The notes below the pieces were generated by a model that worked only from the letters and a program-made list of their open reading frames with translations, had not been told where the DNA came from and made no database searches. Made by a program: the position numbers and the translations under genes. This document shows positions 39,984 through 47,448 of a stretch of 58,041 nucleotides of DNA, piece by piece. Source of the stretch: Pseudarthrobacter raffinosi (GTDB lineage: Bacteria > Actinomycetota > Actinomycetes > Actinomycetales > Micrococcaceae); NCBI RefSeq assembly GCF_023913735.1, contig NZ_JAMXBH010000027.1, positions 1-58,041 on the forward strand. The letters run 5' to 3'. Position 1 is the first letter of the stretch, and every line of letters begins with the position of its first letter.

Positions 39984-40373
39984 TCAGCGGTCGCTGACCT
40001 TCAGCGCATCCCGGATTTCTGTAAGCAGGGCGATTTGCGGATCTTCCGCAGCCTCTTCCTTGACGTCCTTGTTGATTCCCAGCTTGCGGTTACGGAGCTC
40101 GATCATGTGGTTCATGGGAAGTACCACCACGAAGTAGATGGAGGCGGCCACCAGCACGAAAGAAATGATGGAGGAGATGACGGACCCATACATGAATCCC
40201 TCCCACTGCATCTCTTCAACGCCCTTGGCACTGAACAGACGTCCGATCAGGGGCGTCAGCAGGCCCTGGACGATAGAGGTCACGACGGAGCTGAATGCGG
40301 CACCCATCACAACGGCTACGGCAAGGTCAACGACATTGCCCTTCATAATGAAATTCTTGAATCCTGTCAGCAT
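39984..40373 (-). CDS. mscL: Large-conductance mechanosensitive channel
   Basis: A 129-aa channel that opens under membrane tension to release solutes during hypo-osmotic shock. It has the two-TM architecture: KNFIMKGNVVDLAVAVVMGAAFSS in TM1 and FVLVAASIYFVVVLPMNHM in TM2, with a short charged C-terminal helix. The start is ATG 40373. A TAGCTT hexamer lies 7 nt upstream on the same strand, suggesting leaderless transcription; an upstream in-frame TTG at 40382 is less likely. Confidence 0.95.
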   Translation of the reverse strand: MLTGFKNFIMKGNVVDLAVAVVMGAAFSSVVTSIVQGLLTPLIGRLFSAKGVEEMQWEGFMYGSVISSIISFVLVAASIYFVVVLPMNHMIELRNRKLGINKDVKEEAAEDPQIALLTEIRDALKVSDR

Positions 40374-40438
40374 GAGTATCAAGCTAGCGCATCGCCGTTA
40401 ACAGGGGATGACGCCCCTGCAACACATCAGCACGGTGT

Positions 40439-41302
40439 TCAGGCATACCCCGGCGCCGCTTCCACCCCGAAGTACTCCTCCACGGTGCTGATGCCCCGGG
40501 TCGCCATGTCGGTGGCGGCCTCCACGCCGATGTACCGCAGGTGCCACGGCTCGTAGTAGTAGCCGGTGATCGGGTGCTGCATCCACGGATACCGCACCAC
40601 AAATCCAAAGCGGTGGCCGTTCGCCTTCGCCCACACCGCCGCCGGCTGATCGGCGGAGCACGGCTCGAAACCGCACGCCCCGCCGCCGTCGCCGATGTCG
40701 AAGGACCATCCGGTCTGGTGCTCCGAATATCCCGGCCGGGCGCTGGCGGAGTCGGCATCGGCCTGGCCGCGGGCCGCCACATAGCCGTCGTAGGTGGCCA
40801 CCTGGGTGCCGTACGAGCGGTAACCGCTGGCCAGCGTCATGCTCACGCCGTCCAGCGCGGCCGCGGCGAACATCGCTTCCGCGGCTACCGCCGTCGTGCT
40901 GTTCAGCAGGGCCGCCTCGCCCGAAACGGCGAGCGTGACGTTGGGCTGGACCAGATCCGCCGGAACGTAGTCCGCCGGCGCCAGTGGACGGTGTTTGTTG
41001 ACCACCAGCCACGGGCTGGCCGGATCCGTCAGCGAGAACTGACGGGGCAGCGCTGCCGACGGCGGCACGGGAGCCGGCGGCGGCGGCTCAGCTGCCGCCG
41101 TCGTGCTTTCCACTGAAGGGACCGCGACGGCGGACGGGGATGCGGAGGTCACCGCTGGGGAGGACGACGACGGCGCCACCCCGGACCGTGCCTCCGGCGT
41201 GCACGCTGCCAGGACCGTCAGCCCGACTCCGGCGGCAAGGAAGCGGGCGAAGGAGCGGCGGCTGGCCCCCGAGCGGCCGCCTGCCACGCAGTCGTGGCAC
41301 AC
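40439..41302 (-). CDS. D-alanyl-D-alanine carboxypeptidase-like lipoprotein (M15, VanY type)
   Basis: A 287-aa predicted lipoprotein. The N-terminus has a twin-arginine-like SRRSFARFLAAG and a lipobox LAAC, then a Pro/Ser/Ala-rich wall-spanning linker. The catalytic domain shows the M15 pattern: SGYRSYGTQ, zinc ligands in SEHQTGWSFDIG (His and Asp) and EPWHLRYIG (Glu base and His). It trims peptidoglycan stem peptides in the family. The start is GTG 41302, about 10 nt after GGAAGG within the end of coaA; the frame upstream lies inside coaA. The gap to coaA is 5 nt, so the two are likely co-transcribed. Confidence 0.88.
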   Translation of the reverse strand: MCHDCVAGGRSGASRRSFARFLAAGVGLTVLAACTPEARSGVAPSSSSPAVTSASPSAVAVPSVESTTAAAEPPPPAPVPPSAALPRQFSLTDPASPWLVVNKHRPLAPADYVPADLVQPNVTLAVSGEAALLNSTTAVAAEAMFAAAALDGVSMTLASGYRSYGTQVATYDGYVAARGQADADSASARPGYSEHQTGWSFDIGDGGGACGFEPCSADQPAAVWAKANGHRFGFVVRYPWMQHPITGYYYEPWHLRYIGVEAATDMATRGISTVEEYFGVEAAPGYA

Positions 41303-41307
41303 GTGTG

Positions 41308-42273
41308 TTAAACCTTCCGCAGGAGCATGCGGCGGATGGTGTGGTCCGCGTCCTTGGTCAGAACCAGCTGGGCGCGGCCACGGGTGGGGAGGACGTTTTC
41401 CTCCAGGTTGGGCTCGTTGATACGCTTCCAGATGTCCCTGGCCGTACTCTCGGCCTCGGTGGGGGAGAGCGTTGCGTAGCGGTGGAAGTAGGACTCCGGC
41501 TGCGCGAACGCGGTGCTCTGGAGCCGGCGGAACCGCTCCACGTACCACTCCTCGATGTAGGACGTCTTGGCGTCCACATAAATGGAGAAGTCGAAGAAAT
41601 CACTCACTGCCAGCCCCTGTTTGCCGTCGTGGCGCGGGCGGGCCGGGGCCAGCACGTTCAGGCCCTCCACAATCAGCACGTCCGGGCGGCGGACCACCAC
41701 TTCCTTCTCCGGAACGATGTCGTACGTAACGTGGGAGTACCAGGGCGCCCGGACTTCCTCCGCGCCACCTTTGACCTCGCTCACGAAACGCAGCAGCGCG
41801 CGGCGGTCGTAGGACTCGGGGAAGCCCTTGCGCTCCAGCAGCTGGCGGCGCTTGAGCTCGGCCAGTGGATAAAGGAAACCGTCCGTGGTGATCAGCTCAA
41901 CGTTGGGTGTGCCGGGCCAGCGCCGCAGCATCTCCCGGAGTACGCGGGCGATGGTGGACTTGCCCACGGCCACCGAGCCGGCCACGCCGATGACAAAGGG
42001 AGTGCGCTGGGTCTGCTCACCCAGGAAGGTGGTGGTGGCCGAATGAAGCTGGCCCGCGGCCTCCACGTAAAGGTGCAGGAGCCGGGACAGGGGCAGGTAG
42101 ACCTCGCGGATCTCCTTCATGTCCAGGGGATCGCCGAGGCCACGCAGGCGGACGATGTCCTCTTCGTTAAGGGGCTGCTCCATCTGGGCGGCGAGCCGGG
42201 ACCAAGTCTGGCGGTCCAGCTCAACGAACGGGGAGACACCCTCACCGTTCGCTTCATTGCGTTGCAAAGTCAC
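41308..42273 (-). CDS. coaA: Type I pantothenate kinase
   Basis: A 321-aa enzyme that phosphorylates pantothenate in the first step of coenzyme A synthesis. The P-loop is GVAGSVAVGKST. Other family blocks are ITTDGFLYPLAEL, FPESYDRRALLRF and VIVEGLNVL-type sequence (DVLIVEGLNVLAP). I place the start at GTG 42273 (TLQRNEANGEG), the usual N-terminus; the frame reaches 42363 inside the glmS promoter. CAGAAT lies 7 nt upstream, so leaderless initiation is possible. It is divergent from glmS. Confidence 0.94.
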   Translation of the reverse strand: MTLQRNEANGEGVSPFVELDRQTWSRLAAQMEQPLNEEDIVRLRGLGDPLDMKEIREVYLPLSRLLHLYVEAAGQLHSATTTFLGEQTQRTPFVIGVAGSVAVGKSTIARVLREMLRRWPGTPNVELITTDGFLYPLAELKRRQLLERKGFPESYDRRALLRFVSEVKGGAEEVRAPWYSHVTYDIVPEKEVVVRRPDVLIVEGLNVLAPARPRHDGKQGLAVSDFFDFSIYVDAKTSYIEEWYVERFRRLQSTAFAQPESYFHRYATLSPTEAESTARDIWKRINEPNLEENVLPTRGRAQLVLTKDADHTIRRMLLRKV

Positions 42274-42348
42274 TTTAGAGATTCTGCCCCTCGCGCGGCT
42301 GAGAGCGAAATGGAGCATCCTAAGTTTAGAACTCAACCCGGCTGCCGA

Positions 42349-42361
42349 TAAGCTGGAGCCC
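42349..42361 (+). promoter_or_regulatory. -10 element positioned for leaderless glmS
   Basis: TAAGCT (42349-42354) lies exactly 7 nt before the glmS ATG. A TTAGAA at 42326-42331 is a weak -35 at 17 bp. A GGAG at 42355-42358 is only 3 nt from the ATG, too close to act well as a Shine-Dalgarno. The spacing repeats that at truA, glmM and mscL. Confidence 0.45.
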
Positions 42362-44254
42362 ATGTGTGGAATCGTTGGATATGTGGGCCATTCTGCTGGC
42401 CGTGTGAATGCCGGTCACAGTGCGTTGGATGTAGTCCTTGAGGGATTGCGCCGTCTGGAGTACCGGGGTTACGACTCTGCGGGGGTGGCGGTGGTCTCCG
42501 AGGGCTCAATCGAGTCCCGGAAGAAGTCCGGCAAGCTGAGCAACCTCCTCGCCGAGCTGGAGGCGCACCCGCTGCCGGAGACGTTCACCGGTATCGGGCA
42601 CACCCGCTGGGCCACGCACGGCGGCCCCACGGACCAGAACGCGCACCCGCACCTGTCCGACGGCGGCAAGCTGGCCCTGATCCACAACGGCATCATCGAG
42701 AACTTCGCCGAGCTGAAGCTGGAGCTCGTGGCCAAGGGCTACGCCTTCGAGTCCGAGACCGACACCGAGGTCGCGGCCGTGCTGCTGGGCGATATCTTCC
42801 GCAACAAGCTGGGTGGTGTGGCGTCCGACGGCGGCCTGACGGAGGCCATGCAGCTCGCCTGCCAGCGCCTTGAGGGTGCTTTCACGCTGCTGGCGGTCCA
42901 CGCGGACCAGCCCGACGTTGTGGTTGCCGCCCGCCGTAACTCACCCCTGGTGGTGGGCCTGGGCGAGGGCGAAAACTTCCTGGGCTCGGACGTGTCCGGG
43001 TTCATCGATTACACCCGCCGTGCCGTGGAGCTGGGCCAGGACCAGATTGTCACCATCACCGCGGACACGGTGGAGATCACCGATTTCTACGGCGCCCCGG
43101 CCGAGGGCAAGGAATACCACGTGGACTGGGATCCGGAATCGGCGGAAAAGGGCGGTTTCCCGTCCTTTATGGAGAAGGAAATCCATGACCAGCCCGACGC
43201 CGTGCTGCAGACCCTGCTGGGCCGCTCGGACGTCAACGGGAAGCTGACCCTGGATGAGCTCCGCATTGATCCGCAGCTGCTCAAGAACGTTGACAAGATC
43301 ATTGTGCTGGCCTGCGGGACGTCGGCGTATGCGGGGCAGGTGGCCAAGTACGCCATCGAGCACTGGTGCCGGATTGCCACCGAGGTGGAGCTCTCCCACG
43401 AGTTCCGGTACCGGGACCCGATCGTGGACGAGAACACCCTGATCGTTTCCATCTCCCAGTCCGGGGAGACGATGGATACGCTGATGGCTGTCCGTTACGC
43501 CAAGGAACAGGGCGCCAAGACGGTTTCGATCTGCAACACCAACGGCTCCACCATCCCGCGCGAATCCGACGCCGTGCTGTACACGCACGCCGGCCCGGAA
43601 ATCGCCGTCGCCTCCACCAAGGCGTTCCTGGCGCAGATCACGGCCGCGTACCTGCTGGGCCTGTACCTCGCGCAGCTGCGCGGGAACAAATTCCAGGGCG
43701 AGATCAAGGACATCCTGGCGGACCTGAACAAGATCCCGGCCAAGATCCAGCGGATCCTGGACAACGAGGCGGAGATCAAGGAGCTCGGCGTGTCCATGGC
43801 GGATGCGAAGTCTGTGCTGTTCTTGGGCCGCCACGTCGGCTTCCCGGTGGCCATGGAAGGTGCGCTGAAGCTCAAGGAACTCGCCTACATCCACGCCGAG
43901 GGCTTCGCCGCCGGTGAACTCAAGCACGGTCCGATCGCGCTGATCGAGGAGGGCCAGCCCGTCTTCGTGGTGGTCCCGTCCCCGCGCGGCCGCGACTCGC
44001 TGCACGCCAAGGTTGTCTCCAACATCCAGGAAGTCCGGGCGCGCGGCGCCAAGACCATTGTGATCGCCGAAGAGGGCGACGAGGCAGTCAAGGCCTACGC
44101 CGAGCACGTCTTCTACATCCCCGAAACCCCCACGCTGCTGGCCCCGCTGCTCAGCACCGTCCCGCTGCAGATCTTCGCCCTGGCCCTCGCCTCGGCCAAG
44201 GGCTACGACGTGGACCAGCCGCGCAACCTCGCCAAGAGCGTCACCGTAGAGTAA
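42362..44254 (+). CDS. glmS: Glutamine-fructose-6-phosphate aminotransferase (isomerising)
   Basis: A 630-aa enzyme supplying glucosamine-6-phosphate for cell-wall synthesis. The N-terminal Ntn glutaminase begins MCGIVGYVGH with catalytic Cys2 after Met removal, RRLEYRGYDSAGVA and GIGHTRWATHG. Two SIS isomerase domains follow (ACGTSAYAG, SQSGETMDT, GRHVGFPVAMEGALKLKE), and the C-terminus is DQPRNLAKSVTVE. The start is ATG 42362; longer frames upstream are ruled out by the need for Cys2. No glmS ribozyme-like leader exists, as expected for actinobacteria. Confidence 0.98.
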   Translation: MCGIVGYVGHSAGRVNAGHSALDVVLEGLRRLEYRGYDSAGVAVVSEGSIESRKKSGKLSNLLAELEAHPLPETFTGIGHTRWATHGGPTDQNAHPHLSDGGKLALIHNGIIENFAELKLELVAKGYAFESETDTEVAAVLLGDIFRNKLGGVASDGGLTEAMQLACQRLEGAFTLLAVHADQPDVVVAARRNSPLVVGLGEGENFLGSDVSGFIDYTRRAVELGQDQIVTITADTVEITDFYGAPAEGKEYHVDWDPESAEKGGFPSFMEKEIHDQPDAVLQTLLGRSDVNGKLTLDELRIDPQLLKNVDKIIVLACGTSAYAGQVAKYAIEHWCRIATEVELSHEFRYRDPIVDENTLIVSISQSGETMDTLMAVRYAKEQGAKTVSICNTNGSTIPRESDAVLYTHAGPEIAVASTKAFLAQITAAYLLGLYLAQLRGNKFQGEIKDILADLNKIPAKIQRILDNEAEIKELGVSMADAKSVLFLGRHVGFPVAMEGALKLKELAYIHAEGFAAGELKHGPIALIEEGQPVFVVVPSPRGRDSLHAKVVSNIQEVRARGAKTIVIAEEGDEAVKAYAEHVFYIPETPTLLAPLLSTVPLQIFALALASAKGYDVDQPRNLAKSVTVE

Positions 44255-44264
44255 CCGCGGACCG

Positions 44265-45419
44265 ATGGGCGTCGACGAACTGTTGGACCAGGCGGGGAAC
44301 CTCAAGGAAGCGCTGGTCGACTACGCATCCTCACCGGGGTTCGCCCGGCGCCTTTCGCAGGCGTTGTCAGACTTCTCCGGGCTCGGGAGTGCGGCGCATG
44401 ATCAATGGGCGGAGGCAGTCGAGTCGCTGCTCTATGATCCAGACCAGGACGGACGCGAGCCGCTGCTCGACCGCTATCTGCGCACCAATAAGACCATTGC
44501 GCCGGAGGAGCGACTCGTCTACGAGGGTTGGCGGGAGCGTAATGTTATCGGCGTCTTCCGCGTCGATGCCCGCAAGGGTGCCCGGCTTAGCCTGCATAAC
44601 CTCATCGATGAGATGGATTACCCGGCCTACGCCACAGTCGGGGCGGAAGCGATCAGCGTCGTCCAGCGAGGCGGCTACGTCATGACGCGCCTGGTGCCCA
44701 TCGGGGATATCTGGACCATCAGCGGGACCATACGCCTGTTCGGTCCGCGAGACCTCCCCGGGGTCAAGACGCTTGCGGCGTCCCTGCTCAAACGCTTTCC
44801 CACCTTGGTATTCAATAATCCGGCGAACGTCGAGCAGGGACGCAGGATCGTCGGAGAGCACCACACCACGTTCCTGAACCTCTTTGGCGCGCATATCGTG
44901 AGCGGTACCGGGGCCGACATCATCGCGGCGTATCGCGGTTTCCTGAATGCATGCAACCAGGCGTCCGTGGCTGGAGATTCCGAGGCTTCCGCACTGGTGA
45001 CCGCGGCCGAACAGATCGCACCGGATGATTCCTTCCCGCCGGATTTGGCAGAGTCCGACGACGTAGCGCTGTACCATCATCCGCAGATGGGTGTGTCCTT
45101 CCTCGTCTGCTACGGGCAGGTCGAGGGCGCATACCGTACGCCGCCGGCCGATGCGGAGGACCCGGCTGCGGAACTCCTGCGTGGCTACGTGGAGGACAAG
45201 ACGGTTCCCGGTTACGTCCTGGAGGACCTCGCAGCGAAATACCCGGACACGGTCGACGCCGCGTACCAGGCTGCCTTGTCCAACCCCGGATTCCGATGGG
45301 AACTTGATGGCGCAGCTCTGCTCCGCCGTCACAGGCCGAATTCTGGCCCCGGTAAGGACGTTCCCGGCGTCTCGCCGGTGCCTTCATCGCTGATCGATGA
45401 ATACCGCCGGCTCAGCTAG
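44265..45419 (+). CDS. Uncharacterised protein, possible SEC-C-associated beta domain
   Basis: A 384-aa protein I do not firmly recognise. It is soluble, with no signal peptide or membrane segment. A central stretch (about residues 70-160: LLDRYLRTNKTIAPEERLVYEGW, then VIGVFRVDARKGARLSLHNL and GGYVMTRLVPIGDIWTISGT) resembles the layout of a domain found in many SEC-C zinc-motif proteins, but no Cys-rich SEC-C motif is present. It starts 10 nt after glmS with a weak RBS and ends overlapping the hipA stop region by 8 nt, tail to tail. It looks like part of an accessory insertion with hipBA. Confidence 0.55.
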   Translation: MGVDELLDQAGNLKEALVDYASSPGFARRLSQALSDFSGLGSAAHDQWAEAVESLLYDPDQDGREPLLDRYLRTNKTIAPEERLVYEGWRERNVIGVFRVDARKGARLSLHNLIDEMDYPAYATVGAEAISVVQRGGYVMTRLVPIGDIWTISGTIRLFGPRDLPGVKTLAASLLKRFPTLVFNNPANVEQGRRIVGEHHTTFLNLFGAHIVSGTGADIIAAYRGFLNACNQASVAGDSEASALVTAAEQIAPDDSFPPDLAESDDVALYHHPQMGVSFLVCYGQVEGAYRTPPADAEDPAAELLRGYVEDKTVPGYVLEDLAAKYPDTVDAAYQAALSNPGFRWELDGAALLRRHRPNSGPGKDVPGVSPVPSSLIDEYRRLS

Positions 45420-46707
45420 AGCCAGGAACTGGACCGAGTGTGACCAAAGACGGGTGTACGCCGCCGATCCCGGCGGCTTTGCCGTCCAGAAGATTCCTCG
45501 TCCCGTGGTCGATGTACCGTGCCACTTTTTCCCCGACGGCCGATCCGTCGGCCTGTTCGAGGGCGTGCGCCAGCTCTTCGAGCGTTCCGGTGACTGCGCG
45601 CCATGCATGCCGTTCATCGAGTCCCCAGGAGACGCCTTCTGCAACCAGGTCCTCCATTGTTAACGACGGCTGATAGGCGCGGGAGTTGATCCGGAGGGAC
45701 ATGTTCAGCTGGCCGTTGGGCGCCAGGGCGTGCGTTGACACGTCGTAGAGCGGCGCCAGCCTGACGGCACCGTCGGGGCTTCGGAGGGTGGAAAAGTTCT
45801 TGGCGTGGGCGTCGGTGTTGCCGATGGCGGTGTTGAAGGCCGTGTGCGCGAGCAGCGTCTCGCGGTCGTCGGGCCCGGCGCCGAGGATGTCCCGGCGTCG
45901 TCGCAGAAGTCCGGCGAGGTTCTTCAGGTTTGCGGCGGCATTGACACCTTCGAACTTGCTGTCCGTGTCCCAAGCCAGGCCAAGGGCTTGGGCGCCGTCC
46001 TCTTGGTGGATACGCTCCACGCTCCGGCCAGAGACGCGGCGGTCGTAGCGTTCCAGGACGAGGACGGTCCGGCCTGCAAAGGTGCGCACGTCGCTGGCGA
46101 ACGTGGTCAGCCCGATCCGCCGCGCAAGCTCCAGGCAGAACGCCTCGGCGTGCAGGGCGCCTTCGTTTCCGCCCGCCACCGGCTTGAGGATGTGGGTGGA
46201 GGCGGCGCCGTCGACCCCCGCGTGCCACACCCCGTCCAGCAGGGCAAGCGTGGTTTTGGGCTGGTATCCGGCCAGAGAGCCGCCGCCGCCCACGGCGCCA
46301 AGCGCGTAGTCGTTGATAAGGGTTAACCGCTCGGCGACCTGCTCATCGGTCAGTGCCTCATAGGATTCGGCCGGTTCCCCAGGTTTCCCCCCTATGCGAA
46401 TGGCACCGGCGACGTCGCGGCCGGCATACGACACCAGTGCGAAGACATCATCGCGGCTGGCCTGCGCCTGTTTGGCAAGGTTCGACCTGCCAGATCCTTC
46501 CGGCAGCAGTCCACCGAAGAACGCAGTGGCCGCCTCCGGGGTCGAGGGGCGGGGCCCAAGTGGCAGGTTGGCGGACAGGATCCGCGATCCGATCCCGAAC
46601 CGGGCCATCCCGGCGTCAGAGGATTCGAATGTCACTGTGGTCGCGCCGTGGCGGACCATGCGCCCGACGACGGTGCCGTAGAGGTGGACATCCTGCACTT
46701 CAGCCAC
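45412..46707 (-). CDS. hipA: HipA-family serine/threonine kinase toxin
   Basis: A 431-aa protein. It has an N-subdomain 1 (LYGTVVGRMVRHG...) and a kinase core with the regulatory Gly/Ser loop GGGGSLAGYQPKT, catalytic Lys in THILKP, catalytic loop NTDAHAKNFS (Asp and Asn) and metal-binding LAPLYDVST. HipA of E. coli phosphorylates glutamyl-tRNA synthetase and causes persistence. All key residues are present, so it is probably active. The GTG start at 46707 lies 8 nt after GGAAGG and overlaps hipB by 8 nt. It is convergent with the unknown gene at 44265. Confidence 0.92.
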   Translation of the reverse strand: MAEVQDVHLYGTVVGRMVRHGATTVTFESSDAGMARFGIGSRILSANLPLGPRPSTPEAATAFFGGLLPEGSGRSNLAKQAQASRDDVFALVSYAGRDVAGAIRIGGKPGEPAESYEALTDEQVAERLTLINDYALGAVGGGGSLAGYQPKTTLALLDGVWHAGVDGAASTHILKPVAGGNEGALHAEAFCLELARRIGLTTFASDVRTFAGRTVLVLERYDRRVSGRSVERIHQEDGAQALGLAWDTDSKFEGVNAAANLKNLAGLLRRRRDILGAGPDDRETLLAHTAFNTAIGNTDAHAKNFSTLRSPDGAVRLAPLYDVSTHALAPNGQLNMSLRINSRAYQPSLTMEDLVAEGVSWGLDERHAWRAVTGTLEELAHALEQADGSAVGEKVARYIDHGTRNLLDGKAAGIGGVHPSLVTLGPVPGSS

Positions 46708-46927
46708 GGTCGGCGCCTTCCCGGAACGTCAGTTCGATTCCGAGTTTTTCCATGACGGCGAAGAACTGGTCGTTGAGCACCTTGGGCTTGCCCGTCTCCA
46801 GTTCGGAGAGGTACCGCTGGCTGACTCCGAGCCGGCTGGCCAGCTCGCGCTGGGAGAGCCCGCTGCGCTGGCGGACGCCGTAGACCATCAGGCCCAGGTC
46901 GGCCACTGACTTCATGACGCCGTGCAC
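46700..46927 (-). CDS. hipB: HipB-family antitoxin (XRE-type HTH)
   Basis: A 75-aa DNA-binding protein. The helix-turn-helix is SGLSQRELASRLGVSQRYLSELE. The C-terminus extends as FAVMEKLGIELTFREGADRG, typical of HipB. GTG 46927 is 4 nt after GGGAGG; ATG 46915 is the alternative, with RBS too distant. It binds and neutralises HipA and represses the operon, with matching palindromes just upstream (46967-47012). Confidence 0.9.
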   Translation of the reverse strand: MHGVMKSVADLGLMVYGVRQRSGLSQRELASRLGVSQRYLSELETGKPKVLNDQFFAVMEKLGIELTFREGADRG

Positions 46928-46966
46928 ACGGCCTCCCTGATGAGCTATTCGTAATAGGTGAGGATC

Positions 46967-47012
46967 GATTACCTTTTCGTAATCATACCAGCGTGATTAC
47001 GAAAACGTAATG
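46967..47012. promoter_or_regulatory. hipBA operators flanking a -10 element
   Basis: Two similar 18-bp dyads: GATTAC-CTTTTC-GTAATC (46967-46984) and GATTAC-GAAAAC-GTAATG (46995-47012), 28 bp centre to centre. Between and overlapping them on the minus strand is TATGAT (46987-46982), a -10 for hipBA. A related CTATT-CGT-AATAG dyad lies at 46945-46957. The arrangement predicts HipB autorepression. Because acpS starts at 47064, the same sites could also affect acpS. Confidence 0.7.
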
Positions 47013-47051
47013 GCGGGGCCCTGTGTGCACGGCAGGCGGTGAGCGTCCCCG

Positions 47052-47063
47052 TAGAATAGCGCC
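47052..47063 (+). promoter_or_regulatory. -10 element positioned for leaderless acpS
   Basis: TAGAAT (47052-47057) ends 6 nt before the acpS ATG. No Shine-Dalgarno lies in AGCGCC. No clear -35 is visible. It belongs to the same spacing class as truA, glmM, glmS and mscL. Confidence 0.5.
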
Positions 47064-47411
47064 ATGATCGTTGGCATTGGCGTAGACGTTGTAGACATCG
47101 AGCGGTTCGGCCGCCAGCTTGAGCGGACCCCGGGGCTCCGGGACCGGCTGTTCGTACCCGCGGAACGCGAGCTGAACACCCGCTCGCTGGCCGCGAGGTT
47201 CGCCGCCAAGGAAGCCGTGGCCAAAGTCCTCGGCGCGCCGGCCGGCATGAACTGGCAGGACTGCTGGATCGGCCTGGACCAGCACGGACCCATCATCCAG
47301 GTCAAAGGCACCGTCCTTGCGGTGGCCGAGTCCAAGGGCGTCAAACGCTGGCACGTCTCCATGAGTCACGACGGCGGGATCGCCACCGCCACGGTCCTGG
47401 CCGAAGGCTGA
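47064..47411 (+). CDS. acpS: Holo-[acyl-carrier-protein] synthase
   Basis: A 115-aa phosphopantetheinyl transferase that activates acyl carrier protein using coenzyme A. The two motifs are present: GIGVDVVDIERF (metal-binding Asp8) and RFAAKEAVAKVLG (Glu). The length is normal. It lies downstream of the hipBA operators and 37 nt before nnr. CoaA, encoded 5 kb upstream, feeds the CoA used here. Confidence 0.95.
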   Translation: MIVGIGVDVVDIERFGRQLERTPGLRDRLFVPAERELNTRSLAARFAAKEAVAKVLGAPAGMNWQDCWIGLDQHGPIIQVKGTVLAVAESKGVKRWHVSMSHDGGIATATVLAEG

Positions 47412-47448
47412 GTCACTTACTGCTCCGCCCTACGACGGACCTGACACC

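Noticed and set aside
42274..42361. glmS ribozyme/riboswitch
   Set aside because: The coaA-glmS spacer is only 88 bp, the gene seems leaderless, and the ribozyme is essentially a Firmicutes feature.
42941..44305. 454-aa minus-strand frame opposite glmS
   Set aside because: Antisense shadow of glmS with no RBS or family features.
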